Below, in pieces: positions 16,926 to 25,778 of a DNA stretch of 59,635 nucleotides (the first letter of the stretch is position 1; the number at the start of each line of letters is the position of its first letter). Origin of the DNA: Legionellaceae bacterium (GTDB lineage Bacteria > Pseudomonadota > Gammaproteobacteria > Legionellales > Legionellaceae); contig CANNIJ010000001.1 in the NCBI GenBank assembly GCA_947505025.1, positions 1-59,635 on the forward strand, read 5' to 3'. Below the pieces are notes generated by a model, which saw only the letters and a program-made list of their open reading frames with translations, searched no databases and was not told where the DNA came from. Made by a program: the position numbers and the translations under genes.

Positions 16926-17486
16926 ATGCACAAACAAATTGCTCATATTAATAGCCTTTCACATAGGACGGCGAACATACACGATTGACGATCGATTATT
17001 ACATTACTTTTAGAAGATGAGTTAGGCCAAACACGAGAGCACTTGAACACAACGATCGATCAAAATTACATCGATGCATTTCATCGAATTGATGCTGATC
17101 CCAACCAATACTTAATGATAGTAAGCTCTGGAAAAGACATTGTTGGCAAGTGCCATCTAACCATTATGCCTTCGCTAACATTTACAGGCTCGACCCGAAT
17201 GCAAATTGAAGCCGTACGCGTATCAGCCAAACACCGAGGACAGAAAATTGGCGAATGGATGATGCATGCTGCTATGGATTATGCAAAATCGAAAGGTGCC
17301 GCCATCCTTCAATTAACGACTAATATCAAGCGACCAAGAGCCAAAGAATTTTATGAACGATTAGGATTTGAGACAACTCACGCTGGAATGAAGTATTACT
17401 TTCATGAGGCAATACGGATCGGGAATTATAGTTGTCGCCAGTCATCAAGCTTTAGTTTTTCCACAAGTGGTCGAGATATAAACTAA
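16926..17486 (+). pseudogene. GNAT acetyltransferase gene interrupted by an in-frame TGA
   Basis: From 17043 (TTG) the frame encodes most of a GNAT domain: YLMIVSSGKDIVGKCHLT, the acetyl-CoA loop VRVSAKHRGQKIGEWMM (Q/RxxGxG/A type) and YERLGFETTHAGMKYYF. The missing first strand is present upstream in the same frame, HRTANIHD (16962-16985), then TGA at 16986-16988, then IITLLLEDELG. An ATG at 16926 begins this frame. The family N-terminus (RxAxxxDL...LLxDDELG) spans the stop, so the stop is a nonsense mutation rather than the gene end. The C-terminal 25 residues look like readthrough. TGA is an ordinary stop elsewhere in the window. Confidence 0.7.
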
Positions 17487-17510
17487 GGATTACACTGCTC
17501 GGAGCGTAGA

Positions 17511-18224
17511 ATGAGGCGGTTCATCGGGTGCATACTGCTTTTATTTTCAATGAACAATTCAACTTGGTGTGCACCAAGCTTTGGTTCAACATTGTGTAAT
17601 ACCCGTGATTATCGATGTCTACATGTACAAAAAAACGAAACATGGGAAGATTTGTTTCCAGATCCACGATCCAGAGACATCGTACGCCGAGTAAATCGTA
17701 TGAACCTTAGGCTAAAAAGTGGAATGATTTTAGCCGTTCCACGAAATGTAGAGCAATTATCTATATACGACGTATCACCATTTCCTCGTTATATTCAGCC
17801 ATTTAATGAGAAAACTATCTTAATTAATCAAAAACAGTTGGCCTTTGGTGCCTATGATCAGCAAGGTGAATTAATGTGGTGGGGACCAATTTCATCGGGT
17901 ATTCGTCAATGTTCTAGTCCTGATGGTACATGCCTAACGCCAACCGGATCATTTAGAATCATTCGAAAACAAGATGAAGAATGCATTTCAACCGTTTTCC
18001 CGCAGCGTGCTAACGGTGATAATGGTGGAGCGCTAATGCCATATTGCATGCATTTCTTCCGTGGGTTTGCTCTGCACGGCAGTGACTCAGTTCCAGGATA
18101 CCGCGCTAGTCATGGTTGTGTACGTATGTTTGTTGAGGATGCAAGATGGTTAAATGAGGAATTTATCACTCTCCCCGGCGGAGACAGCCAAGGAACTCGT
18201 GTGATCATTGACTCAGCCAGTTGA
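17511..18224 (+). CDS. periplasmic L,D-transpeptidase (YkuD family)
   Basis: 237 residues. A signal peptide (about 1-20, ending STWC-AP) is followed by a short LysM-like segment (VQKNETWEDLFPD to LKSGMILAVP). The YkuD catalytic domain follows, with His189 (LHGSD) and the S200-H-G-C203-V-R signature. It forms 3-3 peptidoglycan cross-links or attaches proteins to peptidoglycan. TPTGSFRI is the usual substrate-site motif. A CGGAGCG stretch lies just before ATG 17511. It starts 25 bp after the GNAT frame and converges on the phnA gene. It resembles the EnhA-type Ldt proteins of Legionella/Coxiella, which is an inference. Confidence 0.88.
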   Translation: MRRFIGCILLLFSMNNSTWCAPSFGSTLCNTRDYRCLHVQKNETWEDLFPDPRSRDIVRRVNRMNLRLKSGMILAVPRNVEQLSIYDVSPFPRYIQPFNEKTILINQKQLAFGAYDQQGELMWWGPISSGIRQCSSPDGTCLTPTGSFRIIRKQDEECISTVFPQRANGDNGGALMPYCMHFFRGFALHGSDSVPGYRASHGCVRMFVEDARWLNEEFITLPGGDSQGTRVIIDSAS

Positions 18225-18238
18225 CGGTGAACCATCAA

Positions 18239-18571
18239 CTAGCATTTTTTAACGAAATTAGATTTTAAGTGTATAGATCCAGCACCATCAATCTTACAAG
18301 TAATATCATGATCACCAGAAACTAATTTAATATTTTTAATCTTGGTCCCAACTTTTATAACTAATGAACAGCCTTTTACGTGTAAATCTTTAATTACCGT
18401 GATCGTGTCGCCGTCATGTAAAACATTGCCGTTCGCGTCCTGCACAATATGATTGGGCTCAGTTAACAACTCTTGCAGCCATTCATGCGCGCATTCAGGA
18501 CAAACAAAACTATCCTTGTCGGCATATGTATATTCTGAACTACATTCAGGACATTTGGGTATTTTGTGCAT
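18239..18571 (-). CDS. yjdM: YjdM/PhnA family zinc-ribbon protein
   Basis: 110 residues. The N-terminal zinc ribbon has Cys7, Cys10, Cys24 and Cys27 (CPECSSEYTY; CPECAHEW). The PhnA core follows: DANGNVLHDGDTITVIKDL, KVGTKIKNIKLVSGDHDI and the ending NFVKKC. I start at ATG 18571 because it matches the family N-terminus and has AGGGA upstream; the 18-codon extension to 18625 overlaps the previous gene. Biological role is unknown despite the old alkylphosphonate name. It begins 1 bp after the papain-like gene and is probably cotranscribed. Confidence 0.9.
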   Translation of the reverse strand: MHKIPKCPECSSEYTYADKDSFVCPECAHEWLQELLTEPNHIVQDANGNVLHDGDTITVIKDLHVKGCSLVIKVGTKIKNIKLVSGDHDITCKIDGAGSIHLKSNFVKKC

Positions 18572-18572
18572 T

Positions 18573-19649
18573 TTAAGACATCCCTGGTGAACTGTGTGCG
18601 CCGTTTGTGGCAGTTTCAGGTTCAATTGGTATAAACCCTAGAAAATGTAACGGACTCGAGCTGTTACTTTCTAACTCTACTGTTGTATTGGATAATGTCA
18701 ATAATTTTAATAATGACGGCTCAAGTCCAACCTGAAGTGCCACGCATCCTGACACAACTGGGGAACTACGCGGGGAATTACGCGGGGAATTACGCGGTGA
18801 ATTACGCGGGGAATTCGATGCTGAAGGCATCAATTGAAGAGTTTTGCCAGAAGCTTCATGCCGCAACTTATCTCTAAAAGTAATCCAATTTTTTTTATTA
18901 AACTCAGATTCAGTTGCGCTACATTCCGGAAGTAGGATCTCTAGCATACCTAAATCAGTCCATTGACCGGTATTCTCCAAACAATAATTGAGCATACCTG
19001 CTGGCAGGGTTTGTTTGGCATCAAAAGGTAATGGATTGTCTAATAATCCAATAAATATATCCAAAGATAAAATAGGATCTGGGCTCCAGACATATCCAGC
19101 CAGAGTGCTGTAACAAGTGTCATGCATAACCAAAAGCGCTATATTAAACGCCGAAACAATCGCTTCCGAACAAAACAAGCCCTGGGTTTCACCATCTTCC
19201 TCGGGAATAAGTGGCAAAGCATGTATCATCTCGAAGTATTGGGCATAATTTATGCTATAAGTGCTTTTTCCATGCGACTCCTGAATCTTTCCTATGTTGC
19301 TACGATCCGGATTATCTAAGAAACCACCAAGACAATCTAGCTTATTTACTAATAAATCGCGCTTTTTCGTAGTTGCAAACTGCACCTGATGCTCAACCCA
19401 ACGCAATAAAATACCAACAGCAACCTGAGCCAAGTTTCTATTTACTGGACGCATAACATGGTATGCGCACATAGTATCCGGTATATTTAACCGATTTAAC
19501 ATCACAGAATTATATTTTCCAGTAGTTGCATGTATTATATAAGCCTCACCGTTCTTATGGGTTGCATACACAGCAACATGTTCAGCGACGCCGCTTGTAT
19601 TCAAAAAATAAATCAGATCGCCAGTCAGTAGTTCAGATGCATTTAGCAT
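18573..19649 (-). CDS. permuted NlpC/papain-like protein with NSPR repeat tail
   Basis: 358 residues. The N-terminal domain fits the circularly permuted NlpC/P60 (YiiX/YebB-like) pattern: GDLIYFLNTSG, then catalytic-type His24 (AEHVAVYA), then YIIHATTGKYNSVML, and the Cys nucleophile Cys160 in GLFCSEAIVSAF. No signal peptide or membrane segment, so not a wall hydrolase of the usual secreted kind. Residues 279-297 are a tandem NSPR repeat encoded by 12-bp units, inside a Ser/Pro-rich C-terminal region. It could be a cysteine protease, amidase or acyltransferase, possibly a secreted effector. No homologue is recognised by name. Confidence 0.65.
   Translation of the reverse strand: MLNASELLTGDLIYFLNTSGVAEHVAVYATHKNGEAYIIHATTGKYNSVMLNRLNIPDTMCAYHVMRPVNRNLAQVAVGILLRWVEHQVQFATTKKRDLLVNKLDCLGGFLDNPDRSNIGKIQESHGKSTYSINYAQYFEMIHALPLIPEEDGETQGLFCSEAIVSAFNIALLVMHDTCYSTLAGYVWSPDPILSLDIFIGLLDNPLPFDAKQTLPAGMLNYCLENTGQWTDLGMLEILLPECSATESEFNKKNWITFRDKLRHEASGKTLQLMPSASNSPRNSPRNSPRNSPRSSPVVSGCVALQVGLEPSLLKLLTLSNTTVELESNSSSPLHFLGFIPIEPETATNGAHSSPGMS
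18760..18816. repeat. 12-bp tandem repeat, about 4.75 units
   Basis: Units GGGGAAYTACGC in phase with the codons of the minus-strand gene, giving NSPR repeats. One unit carries GGTG instead of GGGG. In-frame 12-bp units mean copy-number slippage would change length without a frameshift. Confidence 0.9.
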
Positions 19650-19706
19650 GGATTAAGCCCTGTTTTTAAACCTTATTGCTATTATACATGATTGATTGGT
19701 TAAAAT

Positions 19707-19725
19707 ATATACCCTAAAGGTATAT
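19707..19725. repeat. 7-bp inverted repeat in the divergent region before purB
   Basis: ATATACC, five bases, GGTATAT. It lies between the minus-strand papain-like gene and purB; a possible operator, weakly supported. Confidence 0.35.
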
Positions 19726-19744
19726 GTTGATATTACAGTGATCC

Positions 19745-19774
19745 TTGCATTTTTAGATGAAAATCAATTATCAT
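19745..19774 (+). promoter_or_regulatory. candidate sigma70 promoter of purB
   Basis: TTGCAT (19745-19750), 18-bp spacer, TATCAT (19769-19774), about 60 bp upstream of the purB start. Confidence 0.35.
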
Positions 19775-19837
19775 ATTTTTTTATGTTTTACTTCTGTTAA
19801 CAATAAGTAAACGTATGCTTTTATTGGCGAATTGCTC

Positions 19838-21208
19838 ATGATACTTTCTGCTTTAAACGCAATCTCACCGGTTGACGGTCGTTACTCTGAAAAAACTGCT
19901 GGTATTCGTGCCTATTTTAGCGAATACGCCTTGATTTATCATCGCGTATTCGTTGAAATACGCTGGATTGAGTCTTTGGCCAACAATCCTAATATCCCCG
20001 AGGTTCCAGCCTTTTCCAGTCAAACACATGCTTTTTTGCAAAGTATTTTAGCCGACTTTAATGAGTCCCAAGCTTTAATTGTCAAAAAATACGAACAACA
20101 AACTAATCATGATGTTAAAGCAGTTGAATACTATCTAGCAAATAAATTCGAAGAATCGGATGAGTTAACACAAGTGAAGAGTTTTATTCATTTTGCCTGT
20201 ACATCCGAGGATATCAATAATCTAGCATATGCATTAATGATGAAAGAATGTATTGCACATGTGATTAAACCCATGCTCGCTGAAATCTCCGGTGGTATTA
20301 CCTTGCTGGGCAAATATCATGGTGATGCACCCATGCTGGCACGTACACATGGACAAGCGGCAACGCCTACGACTATGGGCAAAGAGCTCATTAATTTTGC
20401 CGCACGCTTAAAGCGTCCAATGCAGCAACTAGCTGAAGTTTTGATCCCGGGCAAATGTAACGGTGCCGTCGGCAATTATAATGCGCATATAGTAGCGTAT
20501 CCACAAGTAAATTGGCGCGAACATTGCGCACATTTTGTTTCATCATTAGGCCTGTCATTTAGTGCATACACAACGCAAATCGAACCGCATGATGGCGTAG
20601 CTGAGGTATCGCACTTAATGATCCGTATCAATAATATTTTATTAGATTATGTGCAAGATGTTTGGACCTATATCTCATATGGTTACTTCAAGCAAAAAAC
20701 AGTTGTAAATGAAGTAGGTTCTTCGACTATGCCGCACAAAGTTAATCCCATTGACTTCGAGAATGCCGAAGGCAATCTCGGACTTGCAAACACATTATTC
20801 GAACACTTTGCCAACAAGCTGACGCACTCTCGATTACAACGTGACCTGTCGGACTCTACAGTACTCCGTAATGTTGGCGTAGCTTTTGCCTACTCATTGA
20901 TTGCTTATCAGTCAATTGCTAAAGGCAATGCTAAATTACAGATCAACTCACGCGCATTAAATCAAGACCTAAATGCCCATTGGGACGTACTTACCGAGGC
21001 CATACAAACTGTAATGCGCCGTTACCACCTGCCCAATGCCTATGAGCAATTACGCGACCTTAGCCGTGGACAAGATTTAGATCACGAAACATTGTTGCGT
21101 ATGATCAATGCGTTAGCCATCCCAGACGACGCCAAACAAAATTTACTAGAACTAACGCCAGAAAAATACATCGGATTAGCCCAACAGTTAGTTAAGGCGT
21201 TTTCATGA
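19838..21208 (+). CDS. purB: adenylosuccinate lyase
   Basis: Cleaves SAICAR and adenylosuccinate in purine synthesis. 456 residues, the same as E. coli. The fumarase/aspartase-superfamily signature SSTMPHKVNPIDFENAEGN holds the catalytic Ser loop. TSEDINN and TRTHGQAATPTTMGKE are further active-site blocks. I start at ATG 19838 (MILSALNAISPVDGRY, as in the family) rather than a TTG two codons upstream. The stop overlaps nadB (ATGA), an arrangement that ties purine and NAD synthesis in one transcript here. Confidence 0.96.
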   Translation: MILSALNAISPVDGRYSEKTAGIRAYFSEYALIYHRVFVEIRWIESLANNPNIPEVPAFSSQTHAFLQSILADFNESQALIVKKYEQQTNHDVKAVEYYLANKFEESDELTQVKSFIHFACTSEDINNLAYALMMKECIAHVIKPMLAEISGGITLLGKYHGDAPMLARTHGQAATPTTMGKELINFAARLKRPMQQLAEVLIPGKCNGAVGNYNAHIVAYPQVNWREHCAHFVSSLGLSFSAYTTQIEPHDGVAEVSHLMIRINNILLDYVQDVWTYISYGYFKQKTVVNEVGSSTMPHKVNPIDFENAEGNLGLANTLFEHFANKLTHSRLQRDLSDSTVLRNVGVAFAYSLIAYQSIAKGNAKLQINSRALNQDLNAHWDVLTEAIQTVMRRYHLPNAYEQLRDLSRGQDLDHETLLRMINALAIPDDAKQNLLELTPEKYIGLAQQLVKAFS

Positions 21209-22848
21209 AAAATGCCTTGATGAAAGAAGGCAAAGAACATGCAGTTGATGTTTTGGTCATTGGTACTGGGCTGGCAGGACTGTATTATTGCTTACAACTT
21301 GTAGAACACAAACCCAAAATAAAAATAGCCTTAATTAGTAAAGTTGAAGTTGAAGAATGTAATAGTCGGTATGCGCAAGGAGGCATTGCCGCGGTAAGCT
21401 TGTCAAATGATTCTTTTGCATCACATATTAGCGACACCTTATCTGCTGGAGATGGTCTATCCTACCTGCCTACGGTTGAAAACATTATTCATCAAGGTCC
21501 TGCAGCAATAGAACAATTACGCCAATACTCAGTAAACTTTTGCTCAGATAACCTGGCTCAAGAAGGTGGTCATGAGCATCGAAGGATTTATTATACAGGA
21601 GACCAAACCGGCCTAACTATGACCACAGCATTACTGCATGAATTAAAAAAACATCCAGGAATTCTTATTTTTGAAAATCATGTTGCGGTGAATCTAATCA
21701 CCCGGGATCATCCACATAGAGTTGATGATCAAGGCGAAGTTCTTGGCGCTTATATTTTAGATTGTAAAAAACATATTATTCATCTTTTTATAGCTAATTG
21801 TGTTGTATTAGCTACTGGAGGTGCCGGTAAAACCTACCGCTATACGACTAATCCGATGGTCGCAACTGGTGACGGGGTCGCAATGGCATACCGTGCAGGT
21901 GCACGCTTAGGTAATATGGAGTTTTATCAATTCCACCCTACCCTATTATATCATCCGCTGATAAATAATTTTTTAATTTCAGAAGCAGTCCGCGGCGAAG
22001 GGGCGCTACTTAAAAATGCAGATACAGGTGAGCGCTTTATGTCGCGCTACTCTCCAGATCATCAAGAATTGGCAACACGTGATGTGGTCGCACGTGCTAT
22101 CTTCAATGAAATTGAAAATAGTGAGCAACCTTTTGTTCACTTAGATATAACACACCAACCAAAATCATTTTTAAAACAGCGTTTCCCGCAAATTTATACC
22201 ACGCTACATGAAATTGGGATTGATATCAGTCAAGACCTAATCCCAGTAGTGCCGGCTGCGCATTATCAATGCGGCGGTGTCTTAACTGATTTGAGTGGGC
22301 GTACTGATTTAAAAAGATTATATGCGATTGGAGAAGTTGCCTTTACTGGCTTGCATGGTGCCAACCGTTTGGCAAGTAACTCATTACTTGAGGCCGTGGT
22401 TATGGCCGCAAATGCTGCCAAACACACTCAACATTATTTAGAGAATCCATTATCGACTAGAGATAATATACCGCACTGGCACTTTCCTTCGCTGGTAAAT
22501 ACTCGCCGAGCCAGTCAAATTAATGCCCATTGGCGCAGCCTGCGTGGTGAAATGACGTCTTATGCTGGTATAATTCGTACAGAAGAAGGTTTAACCGATA
22601 TTTTGCAATTAATTATGAAACGGCATAAGATCGTGGAAGATTATTATTGGAAACATAATATTACACTTGATTTCATTGAGTTACGTAATATACTTTTGAA
22701 TGCCGAATTAATTGTACGTGCTGCTATTGCGCGCAGGGAGTCCAGGGGTGGACATTTTCGCGAAGATTTTCCTGGTAAACTATCTATGCCCAGGGAAAGT
22801 ATTTTGCGCATGAACGCGCCATATAGCCCATATCCAGACATGGCTTAG
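21205..22848 (+). CDS. nadB: L-aspartate oxidase
   Basis: FAD flavoprotein that oxidises aspartate to iminoaspartate, the first step of de novo NAD synthesis. 547 residues (540 in E. coli). N-terminal dinucleotide motif VLVIGTGLAGLYYCLQL. SRYAQGGIAAV, GDQTGLTMTTALL, the FAD loop LASNSLLEAVVMA and active-site HxxR-type residues in EFYQFHPTLLY are present. GLHGANRLASNS is the C-terminal FAD contact. It overlaps purB by 4 bases and is 12 bp from nadA, so substrate can pass directly to its partner enzyme. Confidence 0.95.
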   Translation: MKNALMKEGKEHAVDVLVIGTGLAGLYYCLQLVEHKPKIKIALISKVEVEECNSRYAQGGIAAVSLSNDSFASHISDTLSAGDGLSYLPTVENIIHQGPAAIEQLRQYSVNFCSDNLAQEGGHEHRRIYYTGDQTGLTMTTALLHELKKHPGILIFENHVAVNLITRDHPHRVDDQGEVLGAYILDCKKHIIHLFIANCVVLATGGAGKTYRYTTNPMVATGDGVAMAYRAGARLGNMEFYQFHPTLLYHPLINNFLISEAVRGEGALLKNADTGERFMSRYSPDHQELATRDVVARAIFNEIENSEQPFVHLDITHQPKSFLKQRFPQIYTTLHEIGIDISQDLIPVVPAAHYQCGGVLTDLSGRTDLKRLYAIGEVAFTGLHGANRLASNSLLEAVVMAANAAKHTQHYLENPLSTRDNIPHWHFPSLVNTRRASQINAHWRSLRGEMTSYAGIIRTEEGLTDILQLIMKRHKIVEDYYWKHNITLDFIELRNILLNAELIVRAAIARRESRGGHFREDFPGKLSMPRESILRMNAPYSPYPDMA

Positions 22849-22860
22849 GAGCGAATAACT

Positions 22861-24195
22861 ATGTTTAAACCCAGCGTAATTTTTCAACCTGAACAAACCA
22901 CTATGCACATCACAAATGACATGCAAATTTGTCAAAGTGACTACCCTCTTGACTGGTATCCAGCAGAATTTATGCAGTATGCCGAAGAATATCAAGCCCT
23001 GAAAGATCGCAGGCTCACCACTGTTTTGCACTGGATGCAGCCTTATATGCAGCGCGCGATTGATCATTTCGGCGATAAATTATTATTATTAGCCCATTAT
23101 TACATGGGCGGAGATATTGTTAGATTAATTGAGCAATTTGGTGGAAAGATTGGTGACAGCTATCAGCTGGCCAAAATGGCAGCGCAACATCCAGAAAAAT
23201 CAATTATTGTTGAATCAGCGGTGCATTTTATGGCTGAGTCCATATCAATACTGGCATTACCACATCAAGAAGTATACATCACCAATCCAAAATCTGGCTG
23301 TACTATGGAAATGTGGGCCAAAGATTTTATGGTGGAGCCGGCTTTTTTAGATCTTAACCAGCGTTACGGCGCAGAAAATATTTTACCGATTTGTTATATG
23401 AATACTTCAGGGCGAGTCAAAGCTATGACTGGCGCGCAAGGAGGCGCCGTTTGTACCAGCTCAAACGTGAAGAAAATTGTTCAATGGGCCCGCACTAAAA
23501 ATAAAAAAATCTTATTTATTCCTGATCAACATATGGGAGAAAACGTTGCCTATTGGCTGGGTTTGAAGCATCTGGCATATTGGCCTGGCGGCACAGCCGG
23601 AGCACAATACTCACTTACAGCACAGAACCAAGCTACGCTGGATAAATTTGATCGTGCAGAAATGATTTTATTTGCCAGCGAGTGCGCGGTACATACCGTT
23701 TATCAGCCCGAGATGTGTGAGTATTGGAGGCAACAAGGTTACGCTACAATCGTACATCCTGAATGCAGAAATACTGTGATCCGTACCGCTGATCATGCTG
23801 GTTCAACTGCATTTATTTGGGATCATGTAGTAAACGACCGATCGCAGACAAAACACTATGCAATTGCGACTGAGAATCACATGGTTGATAATCTCAAACA
23901 GCATTGTGCAGCATTAGGTATTACCGTAGTTAATTTAGCACAAGCAGCAGAGATCGGCAGTATGGGTTGTGGTTGTGCAACCATGTCACGTAATGATCCG
24001 CCACATCTGGTGGCTTTGTTAGATCTACTTTATCAAGGAAAGTCGCTGCCATATCATCAAGTATGTGCCGGCGATGTGGTCAATGAATTTACCGGATCAC
24101 GGCAAAGGTTACAAACCACAGATCAAGATTGGGTGATTAAACATGCGCGCATGGCATTACAAAAAATGATTGATATAACTGAAGACAAATGCTAA
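22861..24195 (+). CDS. nadA: quinolinate synthase A, long form
   Basis: [4Fe-4S] enzyme that condenses iminoaspartate with dihydroxyacetone phosphate to quinolinate. Family blocks: LLAHYYMGG, IGDSYQLAKMA, VHFMAES, the first Cys ligand in SGCTMEMW, NTSGRVKAM, the second in HPECRNTV, GSTAFI, and the third within GCGCATM. 444 residues is about 100 longer than E. coli NadA; the extra length is at the N-terminus (first about 75) and in the last 45. GGAG lies just before ATG 22861. It forms one operon with purB and nadB. Confidence 0.93.
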   Translation: MFKPSVIFQPEQTTMHITNDMQICQSDYPLDWYPAEFMQYAEEYQALKDRRLTTVLHWMQPYMQRAIDHFGDKLLLLAHYYMGGDIVRLIEQFGGKIGDSYQLAKMAAQHPEKSIIVESAVHFMAESISILALPHQEVYITNPKSGCTMEMWAKDFMVEPAFLDLNQRYGAENILPICYMNTSGRVKAMTGAQGGAVCTSSNVKKIVQWARTKNKKILFIPDQHMGENVAYWLGLKHLAYWPGGTAGAQYSLTAQNQATLDKFDRAEMILFASECAVHTVYQPEMCEYWRQQGYATIVHPECRNTVIRTADHAGSTAFIWDHVVNDRSQTKHYAIATENHMVDNLKQHCAALGITVVNLAQAAEIGSMGCGCATMSRNDPPHLVALLDLLYQGKSLPYHQVCAGDVVNEFTGSRQRLQTTDQDWVIKHARMALQKMIDITEDKC

Positions 24196-24203
24196 TCCAA
24201 CAG

Positions 24204-24231
24204 TTGCATCAACTAGATAATTTGTTATAAT
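24204..24231 (+). promoter_or_regulatory. promoter of tRNA-Leu
   Basis: TTGCAT (24204-24209), 16-bp spacer, perfect TATAAT (24226-24231) with an extended TG at 24223-24224. It ends 14 bp before the tRNA. Confidence 0.8.
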
Positions 24232-24245
24232 GCTAACACTTCTGT

Positions 24246-24332
24246 GCCGGGGTGGCGGAATTGGTAGACGTGCCGGACTCAAAATCCGGTGGTGGTGACA
24301 CCGTGTCGGTTCGAGTCCGACCCTCGGTACCA
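24246..24332 (+). tRNA. tRNA-Leu (anticodon CAA)
   Basis: 87-nt class II tRNA. Acceptor GCCGGGG pairs with CCTCGGT (two G-U pairs). D-loop AATTGGTAGAC; anticodon stem CCGGA/TCCGG around loop CTCAAAA with anticodon CAA at 24280-24282, reading UUG. There is a long variable arm (TGGTGGTGACACCG), T-loop GTTCGAGTC, and 3' CCA encoded at 24330-24332. It has its own promoter directly after nadA. Confidence 0.97.
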
Positions 24333-24361
24333 TTGAGTAGTTTATTAACACTTCTCAATGG
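24330..24361. repeat. 8-bp inverted repeat starting in the tRNA CCA end
   Basis: CCATTGAG (24330-24337) and CTCAATGG (24354-24361) with a 16-nt loop. The left arm includes the tRNA CCA. It could fold after tRNA transcription and aid 3' processing or termination; no T-run follows. Confidence 0.45.
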
Positions 24362-24817
24362 TTAGCAACATAACATAACCTCTTGATTTTATTCTAAATA
24401 TATAATTTTTTCTTACAAGAACTAAGGTAAAAGCATATTCTTAGTATTACAAACCTAAAGACTCAACTCACTATTCGTCTATACGATGCTTTCTCTAATA
24501 AAATGTCTGCTTTTTTACAGGGAGAATCTATGAAGTTATCTGTAAAATCATTGATCGTTAGCGCTTCTATTGCCCAAGGCAAAGCAACACTGAGCGCTTG
24601 TTGACCATTACTGAGTAGCAAATGATGCGGAGTAAAGATCACGGTTGTCGTGTCGCTATCGTGTTGCATCATAAAGTGGATTAAACGCACACTGTGTGCT
24701 ATAATATAGCATTAAAAGATTCATATAAGTCTAGAATATAGCAGATATTCAGACTGCAATTAAATTATCAGCCAGATTTAAGCCCACAGATAATAACTTG
24801 AAAGGAGCATATAAGCC
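24333..24817. other. 485-bp gap without a supported gene
   Basis: Holds the inverted repeat after tRNA-Leu and AT-rich sequence. A 75-codon minus-strand frame (24463-24690, GTG start) has no ribosome binding site and no recognisable product. GCACAC/GTGTGC arms at about 24687-24699 form a tiny inverted repeat in its would-be start region. Confidence 0.4.
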
Positions 24818-25759
24818 ATGTTCAGAATACTCGGTCAATTAATGCAATCCTGTAGAATCAGGCCACAGGAAACAATACATACGTCTCAAACTGATAGTCC
24901 TTCTACCTCAGAAGCATCAACGCCAGACAAAATCCAAAATGCTCACGATTTACGTGCTCTTATGCTAGCAGGGATCAACATAGTTAACGAAGATCAATGG
25001 CCTGATACCCCAGAGAAGTTAATTGCATTATCAGATGAAGAGTTAGCTCAATTACAAGGTGTACAACACAACAAAAACATTCAACTAATTGAATTATTTA
25101 AGCAATGTATCGCTTCTCACTGCACTGATCAACAGGTTTTTTTGACCAACTCAGGTACTAATCAACTCAAATCAGCATCACCTGCAGATTTAACCCAAGA
25201 TCAAATAAAAAGCCTGGATGATTTGAGCAAAAATACAGATTTGGCACGGATAATTTTATTGGTAGATGACAGTCTGCTCAATCTTAAACTGCTATTTACG
25301 AAAGTAAGCCTTACTATCGAACCATTAATTAGACAGATCAAGTCTGAGGCTCTCAGCAAATTAAAGCCGGATAGATGGCAAGATCAAGGGTTTGTTATTG
25401 AACGTCTGGGCAACTTAGCCATTATTTGTGCCGCAAATGGACTAATTGCTGGCAAGATAGTCGAAATAACAGCGATTAAAGCAACCATTACTGATCAAGA
25501 AATGCCGGGCATGCTCGGAACGGACTTAATTAAATTTATACGCAATCTAGAACTTGAAGGATCTCGTACACGAATGCAGATTGCTTTACACACAGCCTTG
25601 AAACTAACTGGCGGGGAATCAGATCAAGATATCGATCTTTATCTTCAAAAGGGTGAGCTCCAGGATACGGCGTTGCGAGTGTTCTTTGATGCAGCGGAAT
25701 TGTTCTCAGACATCAATCCGCCGCAGCAGTCCCTCCGACCACCTCAAAACATAAATTAA
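24818..25759 (+). CDS. response-regulator receiver-like protein with an enlarged domain
   Basis: 313 residues. The N-terminal part (1-140) has Ser/Thr/Pro-rich and helical segments without known domains. Residues 144-290 form a receiver domain with all key residues: Asp150/Asp151 (ILLVDDS), phospho-acceptor Asp226 (TITDQEMPGMLGTD), Thr259 (ALHTA) and Lys278 (YLQKG). The spacing Asp151-Asp226 is 75 residues versus about 44 in CheY, so about 30 residues are inserted after the first strand. No output domain and no adjacent histidine kinase. AAGGAG precedes the ATG. It may be a stand-alone phosphate sink or the receiver half of an atypical phosphorelay. Confidence 0.7.
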   Translation: MFRILGQLMQSCRIRPQETIHTSQTDSPSTSEASTPDKIQNAHDLRALMLAGINIVNEDQWPDTPEKLIALSDEELAQLQGVQHNKNIQLIELFKQCIASHCTDQQVFLTNSGTNQLKSASPADLTQDQIKSLDDLSKNTDLARIILLVDDSLLNLKLLFTKVSLTIEPLIRQIKSEALSKLKPDRWQDQGFVIERLGNLAIICAANGLIAGKIVEITAIKATITDQEMPGMLGTDLIKFIRNLELEGSRTRMQIALHTALKLTGGESDQDIDLYLQKGELQDTALRVFFDAAELFSDINPPQQSLRPPQNIN

Positions 25760-25778
25760 TTTTTAAAAAGGTGTTTAT

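Noticed and set aside
16986..16988. TGA read as an amino acid in the GNAT gene
   Set aside because: TGA ends many genes here with ATGA overlaps (for example nadB, holA, lptE), so the code is standard; no selenocysteine context is evident.
18760..18816. Possible CRISPR or minisatellite array
   Set aside because: Units of 12 bp without spacers, in codon phase inside a gene: a coding tandem repeat.
24463..24690. 75-codon minus-strand frame after tRNA-Leu
   Set aside because: GTG start without ribosome binding site, no recognisable product, lies in AT-rich gap.
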